NCBI GenBank assembly: GCA_958450365.1
Contig: CAUEEP010000920.1
Coordinates: 335,501-399,500 of the forward strand
DNA length: 64,000 nt
Direction: 5' to 3'
From: Mesorhabditis belari
Lineage: Eukaryota; Nematoda; Chromadorea; Rhabditida; Rhabditidae
The number at the start of each line of letters is the position of its first letter. Within the stretch, counting starts at the first letter, position 1. The notes beneath the pieces were generated by a model. That model was not told the DNA's origin, made no database searches, and saw only the letters and a program-made list of their open reading frames with translations. This document shows positions 10,155-21,755 of the stretch, in pieces. The translations under genes and the position numbers were made by a program.

Positions 10155-12540
10155 ATGACCTGGTGTTGGCGTCCAGAACGCATCGTCGATCGCGAGCCCC
10201 TTCCCACCGACTATCGATGTTGTTTTGGATGTTGCACATCAAAGGTTACAAATTTGCATTCATCAAATTATAGAACAAAGATCCCACTTTTTAAAGCAGC
10301 AAAAATAAACTTTATGGTTTTAGAGCGTATTCACTTTCATCACCCTTGTCAATCTGGCCATTGTTGCTTTGATCGGTTTGCTACTTCTACCCTTTTTGCT
10401 CTTGGGTGGTCCGATTGTATGGGTGAGTTATAAATCCTTTAGGCTTGCCTATTCTTAGAGTAACTCTTAGATAGGTTCAATAATGGAGAAGTGACAAAAA
10501 GCAAAGCACTAGATTTCTCATATTAGGCTTCTAGAAAGTCTTTTCTTTCCTTTTCGTACTTCCGTTTAAAGCCAACAAATGCACCAATCGAACTACGGCT
10601 TTTTGATTAGAAAGGCAAATTTTTTTTCTGCAAAATAACATTAAAACGAGTTTAAAATGTCTGAATTTCTTTGGGAGCATGAAGCCGGGTAGTCAAAAAG
10701 GGCGACGGCTCGATGATGCTATTTAGAAATTTACCTAAGGAAACCTATCTTCGTGTCAATAGATAAAAGATGGAGCACAAAAAGTTAGGTGTCTGGCCAA
10801 ATTTTCAGAGAAATTCATTCAGCCAGTTTCTTCGTAGAGTTTTTTATAGATTTTTACGAAAAACACGTTTTTATTAGGTTGTCCAGTTATGAATGCGCGT
10901 TTTTACTATTTTGTAAATTTCTCAAGATATCGAACAGATTTATATGAGTGTTATATATCATTCGAAAGCTGAAGATCTCCTCTACATTTTGGAATAAGAA
11001 GTTTTTGAATTCATTCAACTTTTTGGGAAATTGACTGCACAAAGGGAGTGGTCGTTTTCGAAAAAACCCATTCCAGCTTAGCTATTCCTCAGGTTTTATG
11101 GTGTAAAATAACCGCCCAGAAAAGAAAAGTAAAGACGCTCTGAAATTGTTATATTTTTAAAAAAGTTGTATTGATATATCTATTGGCCAAACATCGAACG
11201 GTTAACTCAATTTGAGCGGAGCCAAAACTTGATCCAAAGGCATCCTTCCATTTTTTTTGGCCACCTCTTCTTCTGTGCAGTCAATTTGCCCAAAAGCTGA
11301 ACAAATTCAAAAACTTTTTATATCAAAATGTAGAGGAGATCTTCAGCTTTCGAATAATACTCATATATATATTTTTCTTGATTTCGGAATCTTGAGAAAA
11401 TCTTGAGAAATTTACAAAATAGTGAAAAACGCGCATTCATAACTGGACAACCCAATAGATCGTCGAAAACGCGGTTTTCGTAAAAAGCTATAAAAGCTTC
11501 TACGAAGAAATTGACTGAATGAATTTCTCTGAAAGCTTGGCTATGTACATAACTTTTTGAGCTCTATCTTTTATCTATTGACGCAAAGATAGGTTTGCTT
11601 CGAATTTGCTTGAAATTGAACCCAAATTGACTTTAAAAAAAAGATGGGAAATTGAACAATTAACACATTTTATATAGAGCAAACCATAGGTTAATTAATG
11701 AATTTGCTATGAAAAAGAACAAAAAGACTTTCTGAACAGCCTAATAGTTTTGTTTGATGTAAAGTTTACAAGCAAAAAAAAAGTGTTAAATTTCAATAAA
11801 TTTATAGATAATCTTCGCCATCCCAATCGCTCTGATATTTTTGTGGTTGTATCCTTCCGTGCAAGCCATTCGAACCGAGAAACCAGTCTACATGCAAATC
11901 GTCTGGATTGCAAATGTAGATTTTAAAAAGTCAAAATCAATATTTCGCAATAATGCGTCGAAGCGAGTACCTAATTATAGCTGATCATCACTTCTCTCGG
12001 CTTTTTGTACTTGATCGTCCTGGCGATCGCTTCTCTGATTACAATGAGGTAAATCTTGAATAAGATTTGAATAGTAAGTAAGAGAGATGCTTGTTACTAT
12101 TTTTAATGTAATTTGCAACTATTTTAATGCAATCTAAAAACTTCAGCACTGCGACAGATGATCGGGAAAGAGAGCAAGCCGCCACCCTTGTCGCCGGTAA
12201 GCTTTCTTAATGTAGAGTTCGGCTTGTTTTGATTAAAGCACTAGTCATAAAATGAGAACAATATGAGAACAATACTTAGCAATAAGCCTATTAAGGAGCG
12301 ATTGTCCGAGTTGTGTTCGATCTTCCGTGGACGATCTGGAGTCTCTGTCTGATCTACTCGTTCTACTCATATCTCAGGTTTGGACTTAACAAGTAGATTA
12401 AAACGACACCGCCTAAGCAGATTAACCTCAATCGATTAACTTCTAGGGATCGCCAGTTGTGGTTGGAGGGTCGTGGAACCGACATGCCAAAAGTGCCTCA
12501 TCCATATCATATGGAAAGTGCTCCAATGTATGAGCCTTAA
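10155..12540 (+). CDS. Four-TM membrane protein, LAPTM4-like, array member 2 (hybrid gene)
   Basis: Exons are 10155-10244, 10324-10422, 11808-11915, 11981-12048, 12147-12196, 12296-12377 and 12447-12540, encoding about 196 residues with no stop or frameshift. Exons 1 and 2 are member-3-like (CCFGCC instead of CCCGCC, SVF instead of CGF). Exon 3 and the last exon are member-1-like. Private changes include Leu-Val-Ala at the end of exon 5 and DLPWTIWS in TM4, where the sisters have DLLWTIWG. The Pro inside TM4 could alter packing. Exon lengths and phases match the other members. The function is inferred only from family resemblance to endosomal LAPTM-type proteins. Confidence 0.8.
10523..11744. 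mobile_element. Palindromic MITE in intron 2 of member 2, with nested MITE
   Basis: This is the same TA-flanked TTAGGCTTC-ended element as in unit 1. It carries the nested TTAGGTTGTCCAG element at 10874-11455. The switch from unit-3-like to unit-1-like sequence lies near its left arm (about 10703-10745), so the paired MITE copies probably supplied the homology for the crossover. Confidence 0.8.
10874..11455. mobile_element. Nested palindromic MITE, copy in unit 2
   Basis: This copy has the same termini and TA flanks as the one at 4225-4796. It is 10 bp longer, mostly from an insertion of AAGTAAAGA-like sequence at about 11125. It has no coding content. Confidence 0.8.
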
Positions 12541-13492
12541 AAAAAGGACGAATGCCATAATCAGTTATCATTTTTCAATGTATTATATTTGTGAATTGCT
12601 TTTGTTTGCCTGTTTTTCTGTCATACTCTCTGATGTTACTTATGGTCCTATATATCTAACAGCTTGTACCTCAACGGTTAAACACAAGCTTTACTAATTT
12701 ATCATTTGATTCCTAAGATATGTATCATTGTATTGATGTGTATGTTATGTCCGATTTAGATTTCCTTTTGATTTAGACTCAATCTAAATCGGACCTTCAA
12801 TTTAGTTTCAGTTGTTGCTTTACATTTTCCAGAAGTTTTCAGAATACTTTTTCGATAAGTTGTGAACCGCAAACAAGTTGATTTTCTTGAAACAAAAGTT
12901 GAAAACAAAAAATGCAAAAACAACAAAATTTGAACAAAAATAAAATAAAATTAGACTGCAACAAGGAAAATTAACAAAGACAGGGGAGAGTTAAAAAATT
13001 AGTATTTAATTGCATCATGCCGGTTTCATTTTTTTGAGTAACCTGAGTTTTTGAGTAAATGACAAAAAACCGCATATCTTGTGTTCATATGTTCTATCTA
13101 AATATGCTATTTTGTTACCTTTCCAGGCGTGCAATCGGTAAGTACCAAGACAAGTTTAAAAACCAAAATCATGATTAGTTTTTACAACTTAGACTGTGAT
13201 GACATCGCGAGTTGCAAAGGATTTTTCTTGCAGGCACATCGATTTGTTGAGCATCCCCCAGTACTTAGACAATGTTGTACCCTAACCAAATAAAAATTAG
13301 TATCAACAATAACAAAAAACACTACCTTGTTCTTCTGGCGAATAGCCACTAAAAAGTTACCTAACTCTGGCAGCCTAAAAATTGGAGAAATATTGAGGAA
13401 ATCGGTGCGCCTTCATCCTATTTCGCGCCCCAAATCATTTATTGTTTTGTAGCTTATTAGCTGAGTATCTTGGGTTAAAGCCTATATAAGGT
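12541..13492. other. Spacer downstream of member 2
   Basis: This is nearly identical to 5875-6832, including the small ATCTAAATCGGA inverted repeat and the TATATAAGG box. I see no gene in it. Confidence 0.5.
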
Positions 13493-16400
13493 AACTGTTA
13501 TTCATTTGGTTTGGTTCTCTTTCATTTTCTTTCTGCTTTCCTCTCATTGTGTGAAAGTTGTGTCCTATCATTCTTTATCGGCTATTGGAGGGAAAAGGAG
13601 TAAACTCATTTCCCCCCGTAACGTCTGTTTCGTTTCTCGTTGCAAATGTTCACTCAATAATTTCACAAAAACTTCTTAGTTACGTGCAATTTTTGTCCAG
13701 ATCTCTCTCTTACGATGTTCTTGCCTTTTGTGAGACCTGGCTGACTGAAAACACTACATCTTCTATCTTAGACCCCGCCTCTAACTATTCCATAATTCGT
13801 TGTGACCGTATCTTTAATGATAACAAAGTTCGAGTGGTGGTGTTATCCTATTCATTCGCCGTTCTTATAACTTTATCCCTGTTACTAGTCAATCAGTCTC
13901 AGGTTGCGAGATAATCATTGTTGATATATTCGCTCATTCAGATTCCCCCCTCGCGTATCTTTATTGTTTATCGTCCCCCACATGTTAACAACCAGGGTTC
14001 TTTCCATCTTTTTACATTCCTTGAAGATTACTTGCTACCAAATCATCCAAATTTCCTGCTTGGCGATTTTAATTTTCCTTTAACTGTTTCTCTAGGACTT
14101 TTATCTAATTGATCGCATTTTCCACATTTAGAAAACTTCCTGTCAGCCAACAGCTTAGAAATTTTAAACAAATTCCCTACTTTCAGGAAAAGTTCGCATA
14201 TTTTAGACCTAGTTTTAACTGATTCTCCTCATTTAATTTCAGCTATTTCACCATGTCCTCCCATTGGTGGTGCCGTCTATGTCTTTTAATTTAATTTGTC
14301 TTTTCGTCGTCTATGTCTTTTAATTTAATTCTGCATCATTTTACCTCTCTAAAAGGACCGGATGATGGTAACCGTGCCTTTTGGAGAGGTAATTTCGGTG
14401 CTGTCTGTCTTTCTTTAGCGCTCTTCAATGCAAGGTTTCTTCCCCGATTAGAGATGGACATCAAGGAGTGTTATGCTGACTTCTTTGAAGAGATGAAATC
14501 GCTGTTGGACGAAAATGTACCTATTTCAACCAGGTTTACCTTTTCTTATCCCAGTCACATATCTCGAGCTAGGCAAAGGTTAGAAACAGCTTGGCGTTAT
14601 CGCGATTCCCCCATTACGCATATCTAGAAAACAAGCTAACTAAGTTTGTCAAGAATATTGAGGCCAATATTGAACGGAAATCCGTTTTTAGTCCTAGTCC
14701 CAAGGCTTTTTGCTCATACGTCTATTCTAAGATTAACCCAAACCACGATTCCTCTATTAAATGTATATTTGACCCCCTTCGCAACTCGTTGATTTTCGAA
14801 AATCACAAAATTGCTAATTCCTTTGCTCAATATTTCTCCAGCGTTTTTGTAGTTGACGATGCTAGTTGCATCCCTGTTCTTCCCGCCCCAGCACATACTT
14901 GCGCAGCCCTAATCGTCACACCAAGACTTGTCGAAACAGCAATTGGTAAGCTTAGCAATAAGATTTCTTACACCCCAGACGGAATTCCCTCTTTTGTTAT
15001 ACGGAAAACTAAGTTTCAAATATCACCACTACTTGCTAAACTTTTTAATCTGTCACTTCTAACGGCTAAGATCCCTAAACTTTGGAAAGACTCAACAATT
15101 TCGCCACTTTTTAAGAAAAGAGAGCGGAACGCGCTTGCAAATTATAGACCCATCGCGCTCACCTCCTCTATTTGTAAAGTCTTAGAAATAATTATTCGCG
15201 ACCACATTATTCATGATCTAAATGAACATAATCCAATTGATAAAAATCAATTCGGCTTTCTTAAAAACCCCTCTACCTCCGACCAGCTAGCTCTTGTGCG
15301 CATGACTGGCTTCTAGCTAAAGCCAAAAACGATCAAACTAGCTGCGTTTTCATTGATTTTTCCAAAGCATTCGATCCTGTTAATCATAGATTTTTAATCG
15401 CCAAACTAAATTCACTAGGTCTTCCCATATCCATCACTAATTGGATTGCAAATTGGCTTACCGAAAGGACTTTTCGCGTCCGCTTAGGCTCTACCTTTTC
15501 GAATGACTTCCCCATTAGTAGCGGAGTGCCCCAAGGGAGCGTTCTTGGTCCTCTTCTTTTCCTTATCTATATTAATGACATTAACAGTTCGACCTCCCTA
15601 GGCACAAAAGTCCGACTCTACGCCGATGACCTTAAAATTTATAGGGTACTTCGTCCCAGAGCCCCATCCCTGATTTTACTCTTCTCCAGAAGGATCTTGA
15701 TGCGATCCTACTGGGGAGTAAATTGAAACTTAACATTGTATCGGACAAATGTAGACACGTTACATTTGGTTCATTACATATCCCTTTAAAATTGGGGGGG
15801 ACCTACAATTACCACAAGGATTGGTCGATGATCCTGTAAAAGATCTTGGTATACTGTTAGTTCCCTCTCTAAAATTTGATCCTCACATAAACTACATTTC
15901 CAAAAAAGCTTCTAGAATTTCTAACATAATTCTTCGCGCCATTTGTTTCCCTAAAATCGCGACTTATCGCAAGGCTTTTATAACCTATTGCCGACCTTTG
16001 CTCGAGTATGCCACCATCGTATGGTCACCTTCCATTAAGAAACTTATCACCTTGGTTGAAAATGTCCAACGGCGTTTCACTAAAAAAGCATACACTCGTT
16101 GTTTTCCTTCTTCTCTTATTCCAAATTATGAGACTAGACTTATAGTTTTAGATTTAAAACCCCTTTTATATCGCCGTATTTACTTTGATCTTATTTTTTG
16201 CTATAAAATTCTCTTCCACCCTAAGTCGCATCCTAAGTTTCAAAGCCTCTTGAAAATTGTAGAAATTTATAGAAGTTCACGTAGTCATCCTTATCAAATT
16301 TCGGTCGGTTCTCATCCCCATCATCTTTCCCTTTATCATTCTTTTGCGAACCGTATTAGTAGGGTTTGGAATAAGCTCCCGTCTGGTATCTTCTCGTCTG

Positions 16401-16619
16401 TAGGAAAATAGTATCTGTAAGTATCTGTAAACGAATTAGATCTTATTGCCATGTCAAATCTGCCCTATATTTAATCTGATTTTTGTATCTGTGTTTCCTA
16501 ACTGTACTCTTAATGTACTATCTTTGGTTTTCTCTCTTTTTTTGTTGAAAGTATTGTAGCAATATGTTATATGCAGCTATGATTATCTGATTCGCTTCTA
16601 TTCGCCCATAAATAAAAAC
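13493..16619 (+). mobile_element. Degenerate CR1/jockey-type non-LTR retrotransposon, copy 2
   Basis: It has the same organisation as copy 1: endonuclease-like motifs, an RT with FIDFSKAFD and LYADDL (YADD at about 15619-15630), and a C-terminal part at 15821-16411. It shares the stop/frame breaks near 13914, 14627 and 15303 with copy 1, so it was already dead before duplication. One extra C in a C-run near 13945 opens a longer endonuclease segment (13918-14112) than in copy 1. The last 800 bp differ from copy 1 more than the rest, for example IINYGTIL-type against IPNYETRL-type residues. Confidence 0.85.
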
Positions 16620-16826
16620 AGCCTATTCTGGTGCGACTTTTCAGAAAAATTTGTGGTCTTTATTTGTGATAACCCGTGATCTTGATTTTTAGATTATCTT
16701 CTACAGATCGTTTAAGCCAGCTTTTTCTTTCTGTAATGCAAGCTAAACCTTACTCCCAAATGATTTAAACCTTACATTTTTTTCGTGTTGACTATGGTGT
16801 AAAAGTAAACGAAATTCTTCTAGAAA

Positions 16827-18628
16827 ATGACCTGGTGTTGGCGTCCAGAACGCATCGTCGATCGCGAGCCCCTTCCCACCGACTATCGATGTTGTTTTGG
16901 ATGTTGCACATCAAAGGTTACAAATTTGCATTCATCAAATTATAGAACAAAGATCCCACTTTTTAAAGCAGCAAAAATAAACTTTATGGTTTTAGAGCGT
17001 ATTCACTTTCATCACCCTTGTCAATCTGGCCATTGTTGCTTTGATCGGTTTGCTACTTCTACCCTTTTTGCTCTTGGGTGGTCCAATTGTATGGGTGAGT
17101 TATAAATCCTTTAGGCTTGCCTATTCTTAGAGTAACTCTTAGATAGGTTCAATAATGGAGAAGTGACAAAAAGCAAAGCACTAGATTTCTCATATTAGGC
17201 TTCCAGAAAGTCTTTTCTTTCCTTTTCGTACTTCCGTTTAAAGCCAACAAATGCACCAATCGAACTACGGCTTTTTCATTAGAAAGGCAAATTTTTTTTT
17301 CTGCAAAATAACATTAAAACGAGTTTAAAATGTCTGAATTTCTTTGGGAGCATGAAGCCGGGTAGTCAAAAAGGGCGACGGCTCGATGATGCTATTTAGA
17401 AATTTACCTAAGGAAATCTATCTTCCTGTCAATAGATAAAAGATAGAGTACAAAAAGATAGGTATCTGACCAAATTTTCAGAGAAATTCATTCAGCCAAT
17501 TTCTTCGTAGAGTTTTTTATAGATTTTTACGAAAAACACGTTTTTAGATAGTCGAAAACGCGGTTTTCGTAAAAAGCTATAAAAGCTTCTACGAAGAAAT
17601 TGACTGAATGAATTTCTCTGAAAACTTGGCTATGTACATAACTTTTTGAGCTCTATCTTTTATCTATTGACGCAAAGATAGGTTTGCTTCGAATTTGCTT
17701 GAAATTGAACCCAAATTAACTTAAAAAGATATTGAATTGAACAATAAACAGTTTTCATTCAGAGCAAACCATAGGTTAATTAATGAATTTGCTATGAAAA
17801 AGAACGAAAAGACTTTCTGGACAGCCTAATAGTTTTGTTCGATGTAAAGTTTCCAAGCAAGAAAAAATTGTTAAATTTCAATTAAATTATAGCTCATCTC
17901 CGCCATCCCAATCGCTCTGATATTTTTGTGTTTGTATCCTTCCGTGCAAGCCATTCGAACCGGGAAACCAGTCTACATGCAAATCGTTTGGATTACAAAT
18001 GTAGATTTTAAAAAGTCAAAATCAATATTTCGCAATAATGCGTCGAAGCGAGTACCTAATTATAGTTGATCTTCACTTCTCTCGACTTTTTGTTCTTGAT
18101 CGTCCTGGCGATCGCTTCTCTGATTACAATGAGGTAAATCTTGAATAAGATTTGAATAGTAAGTAAGAGAGATGCTTGTTACTATTTTTAATCTAATTTG
18201 CAATTATTTTAATGCAATCTAAAAACTTCAGCACTGCGACAGATGATCGAGAAAGAAAGGAAGCCGCCACCCTTTTCGCCAGTAAGCTTTCTCAATGTTT
18301 GGTTTGTTTGGCTTGTTTTGATTAAAGCACTAGTCATAAAATGAGAACAATATGAGAACAATACTTAACAATAAGCTTATTAAGGAGTGATTATCCGAGT
18401 TGTGTTCGATCTCTTGTGGACTATCTGGGGTCTCTGTCTGATCTACTCGTTCTACTCATATCTCAGGTTTGGACTGAAAAATAGATTAAAACGACACCGC
18501 CTAAGCAGATTAACCTCAATCGATTAACTTCTAGGGATCGCCAGTTGTGGTTGGAGGGTCGTGAAACCTGCATGCCAAAAGTGCCCCATCCACATGATAT
18601 GGAAAGTGCTCCAATGTATGAGCCTTAA
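16827..18628 (+). CDS. Four-TM membrane protein, LAPTM4-like, array member 3
   Basis: Exons are 16827-16916, 16996-17094, 17893-18000, 18066-18133, 18232-18281, 18385-18466 and 18535-18628, about 196 residues. The N-terminus reads DYRCCFGCCTSK. TM2 begins LISAIPIALIFLCLYP and the linker reads TGKPVYMQIVWITN. The loop before TM4 has RERKEAATLF and the tail has GRETCMPKVP, so it diverges from members 1 and 2 along its 3' half. Intron 2 is 798 bp, against about 1386 in the sisters, because the nested MITE is absent. The frame and splice sites are intact. Confidence 0.8.
17195..17829. mobile_element. Palindromic MITE in intron 2 of member 3 (uninterrupted form)
   Basis: This is a TA-flanked, TTAGGCTTC-ended element of 635 bp with both arms present. 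The centre reads ACGTTTTTAGATAGTCG with no insertion. TA at 17545-17546 is the empty target of the nested element seen in units 1 and 2. Confidence 0.8.
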
Positions 18629-18781
18629 AGAAAGGACGAATGCCATAATAGGTTATCATTTTTCAATTGTATTATACTTGTGAATTGCTTTTGCTTGCCG
18701 GTTTTTCTGTGATATTCTCTGATGTTACTTATGGTCTATGTATCTAACAGCTTGTACTTCAACGGTTAAACACAAGCTTGC

Positions 18782-19130
18782 TGTGTGGCAACTGTTGTTC
18801 ATTTGGTTCGGTTATCTTTCATTTTCTTTCTGCTTTCCTCTCATTGTGTGAAAGTTGTGTCCTAATTAGGACGAAATTGTTTCTGTTTTTTATCGTCGCT
18901 TTTAATTCAATTGTCGATCTTGTGTGAAAATTGCTCAAGTGAGAGCCCAAAGATTCCGAGTCAGTCGGCTATTGAATAAAGTGTTTTTAGTTCAAGTGAG
19001 ATCAGATATCTCGAAACAAGAAATAACGTGTCTTGAGTGAAGAGTACCAAGCATGCGAACAATATTTCTGTACAGTTTTCACCAGTGGCTGCCCGGAAGG
19101 AAGTGACCGTATTGAGGATCGAATCAAATG
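18782..19130 (+). other. Possible LTR remnant
   Basis: The segment begins TGTGTGGCAACTGTTG and has a polyadenylation-like GAATAAAG at about 18973. It ends near TTTTCACCAG, followed by TGGCTGCCCGGAAGG, which has the look of a tRNA primer-binding site. Its first 75 bp match the sequence just upstream of the two LINEs. I see no gag or pol. It may instead be an unrelated transcribed tail. Confidence 0.25.
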
Positions 19131-20038
19131 TAACAAACGTAGTTTCACAAATTATTGAAACTATTCAATATTGGGCGTCCGATATTGAATAGATTCAAAA
19201 ACGAATGTCCGGTTCTGAATCGGACGAAATTCAATAACGGGCATAACATATATAATAAACCTTAAGCCGTAAACCGAAAACGCACCAAATTGTCTGTATA
19301 TCTTTTATTCACAAAAACAATAGTGACTTTGAATCTTTCAAACGAATTTTTATATCTCAAGGACACGGAGACCTCGCAAATCATAAAAATCATAAAAAGT
19401 CAAAAATTTCGGCAAATCGGCAAGGAACCGAAAAATTTCGACGCAAAAAGTGCAGAGAAAACTCTTTTGTAAACTGGTATAAGAAGTCAGCTGGAAACAC
19501 AAAAACAGATTTGATTTCGAAACCATAACTATATCTTGGATAATTTGCTGATTATGGTAGTCATCTTTGTTGAAGTTTGGCTCCCATTCTAGAAGCTTGG
19601 CTTCTACTCGCCTATGGGGTTTAGTAATTTGATGTTTGTTTGTCTTCAAGCCAATTCTTAGAGTTCAACCACCGAGAACTTAAATGTAAACCAAAATTTA
19701 AATAAGATCGTTCACTAAGTATTTGAACAACTTTACAAGCTCCACCAATCGAATCACTCAATCAACTCAACCCTCGTAGTTTCTTTCATTGCACCAGATT
19801 CTTGATCCGAAATGATTTATCGTAATATCTTCTTCTCACATGGTCTCATTCATTTCTACTTATCATTTCCTCCTTCCTCCTTACAAAAAACGCTATAAAT
19901 GGTGAAAAAAGTGAACTGGTTTTGAAAATCGCCATTCTTTTAAAGCGTCTCCCCGAGAGACAACTCTTAAACATTTTGTGATTTCGTTTCTCTATCGATT
20001 CTATTTGAAAAATAAAATTTCCAAAAGTAGGCCTAGAA
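19131..20038. other. Intergenic DNA upstream of array member 4
   Basis: No gene was recognised. At 19160-19240 related TTCAATA and GTCCGRT motifs occur in both orientations and could fold. The 100 bp before the next ATG hold the likely 5' flank. Confidence 0.45.
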
Positions 20039-21134
20039 ATGAATGGTTGGTGGTGGCATCCAAAGAAAAGAGTTACAACTCATCCATCAGAAGAGGATTA
20101 CCGATGTTGCTGCGGATGTTGCACATCGAAGGTAAAATAAATTAATGTAAAAAGCAGATTTCGTAGAGAACAATGTCAAAATAGATCAAAAATTTGAAAT
20201 TCAGTGTGGCTTCATCTTCTTCACTGTTGTTGCAATTCTTTGGTATGCCACTTTTGGAATCATCTACAGTTTGGTCATGCTGGTGTCGGGTCCTATTGGA
20301 TGGGTAAAAAGCAAATATCATATTTATTAGATCACTTATTTATATTCAGATCAAAATGGCGTGCTCAATTTGTTTGGTTGTGTGTGGTATTTTGGCGATT
20401 GTCAAACAACAACCCATCTACATGCAAATCTACTGGGTTGTCTCGGTGAGTTAGTTATGGTGAACAGTAATCAGTAATCAGTAACAGTAACAACAGTAAT
20501 CAGCAAGGCTGTTTCAACAAGTCAACCCCAAGGCAGCCAAGTCAAGACCAGATGAAAACCTAACAATTGGCTTTGCTTGGCCTTGATTTTGCCTGAAACT
20601 AGAACTAGAAATGTTGTAAGCTTTGTAAGCTTACAGTGCTTTTAATGATACCTTTAAGTGGGTAGCAAATGGAATCGTGCTTGTCATCAATCTCATCTAT
20701 CTTGCCATTCTTGCGTATCAAGCAAAGTTTGTTTTAATTTCATTTGAAAGCTTCAATCTTCCAAATCTTTTAGTGATGCCGCCAACAAGCATATGAGTGA
20801 TGAGTTCCAAACAAAGGCTTGGAGCATGTTCTTCGGTGAGTGAACTTTGTATAGAGCTGTTAGGCTAATATTTTGATCTTCATTACCATTTTCAGCACAA
20901 ATCTTCGGAATCGTCATCCAAATAGCAGTGGCCGCGTGGATGTTGTGCATCACTTGGTCATATTACTCATATTTGAGGCAAGTTTTGTGTTTGAATAACT
21001 AGATGATTTTGTTCTATGTCGAAAATTCCAGAGATCGAAAACTCTACGAAGAGCAACAAGGCCAACAAGTCAATCCAAATGTCGTCGTCTACAAAACCCC
21101 CGCATCCAACAACTACCCAACTCATAAACAGTAA
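20039..21134 (+). CDS. Four-TM membrane protein, LAPTM4-like, array member 4 (GC-AG intron)
   Basis: Seven exons (20039-20131, 20205-20303, 20350-20445, 20659-20726, 20774-20835, 20896-20977, 21032-21134) give about 200 residues. The N-terminus is Trp-rich and ends DYRCCCGCCTSK. Four hydrophobic segments follow, with QQPIYMQIYWVVS after TM2, a charged loop NDAANKHMSDEFQTK before TM4, and SYYSYLRDRKLYEEQ after it. The tail ends NNYPTHKQ. Intron phases and the 68- and 82-nt exons equal those of the other members. The last intron starts GCAAGT rather than GTAAGT, while the frame and Arg codon across it are exactly those of the paralogues, so a GC-AG intron is the simplest reading. The subcellular role is inferred only from LAPTM resemblance. 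Confidence 0.8.
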
Positions 21135-21755
21135 AAAAAAATGATTCAAATCATCTTTCTATCATCATTCTATTCGATTCAAATCATAATCTCTTCACTT
21201 TCCATCAACCCTGAACTAAAGTTTATTTTGAAAGCAAAGAAAATCAAATTCATAATAAATTGTTAACTTTCTTTAGAAGTTTTTTCTCAAAGCAAGAAGG
21301 TAAAGATCACAAGAAAGTACAGATTACCGTTTAAACATTCAGAAACATTTCTTTATTAGGCTCTCCAGAAGGTCTTTTCTTTCCTTTTCGTACTTGCGTT
21401 GAAAAACAACAAATTCACCAATTAACCTATGGTTTGCTCTAAATAAAAAGTGTTTATTGTTCAATTTCCAATCTTTTAAAGACAATTTGGGTTCACTTTC
21501 AAGCAAATTCGAGAGTGAAAACGCGTTTTTCGTAAAAACCTCTACGAAGAAATTGGCTGAATCAATTTCTCTGAAAATTTGGCTATTGTGCAGGAAAGTA
21601 GCTCTTTTCTGTGAAATTGTATTTAATGTTTTCATTTTGAATATCTCAAATTCTCCTGTCCTTCCTCTAAAGATCGTTTTGTGTGATAAAGGGACGGAGG
21701 TCACTTTGTATTGCTTTTCTTTGACTTTGGAACCCTGAACCAACGATTGATTCTA

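Larger units (their letters stand above)
9948..16619 (+). repeat. Tandem unit 2 (6.67 kb), hybrid of units 3 and 1
   Basis: From its start to about 10710 this unit matches unit 3 at diagnostic sites, including CCFGCC, SVF, the missing TTATTTCTG segment and GTCAAAAAGGGCG. From about 10740 onward it matches unit 1, including AAACCTATCTTCGTGTC, the nested MITE and the LINE. The switch therefore falls within about 40 bp inside the second-intron MITE. Confidence 0.85.
16620..18781 (+). repeat. Tandem unit 3 (short, without LINE or nested MITE)
   Basis: It starts at the same AGCCTATTCTGG border as the other units. Homology with units 1 and 2 runs through the gene and stops at ACACAAGCTT near 18777. 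About 800 bp of spacer are missing, and a different tail follows. It keeps the uninterrupted version of the intronic MITE, so it best represents the ancestral unit. Confidence 0.85.

Noticed and set aside
18640..18780. A fourth copy of the four-TM gene after unit 3
   Set aside because: Only the 3' flank homologous to units 1 and 2 is present. No exon 1 or 2 sequence recurs before member 4 at 20039.
21339..21743. Overlapping 134- and 93-codon frames on opposite strands
   Set aside because: Both lie in the left arm of the palindromic MITE and have no protein-family similarity.
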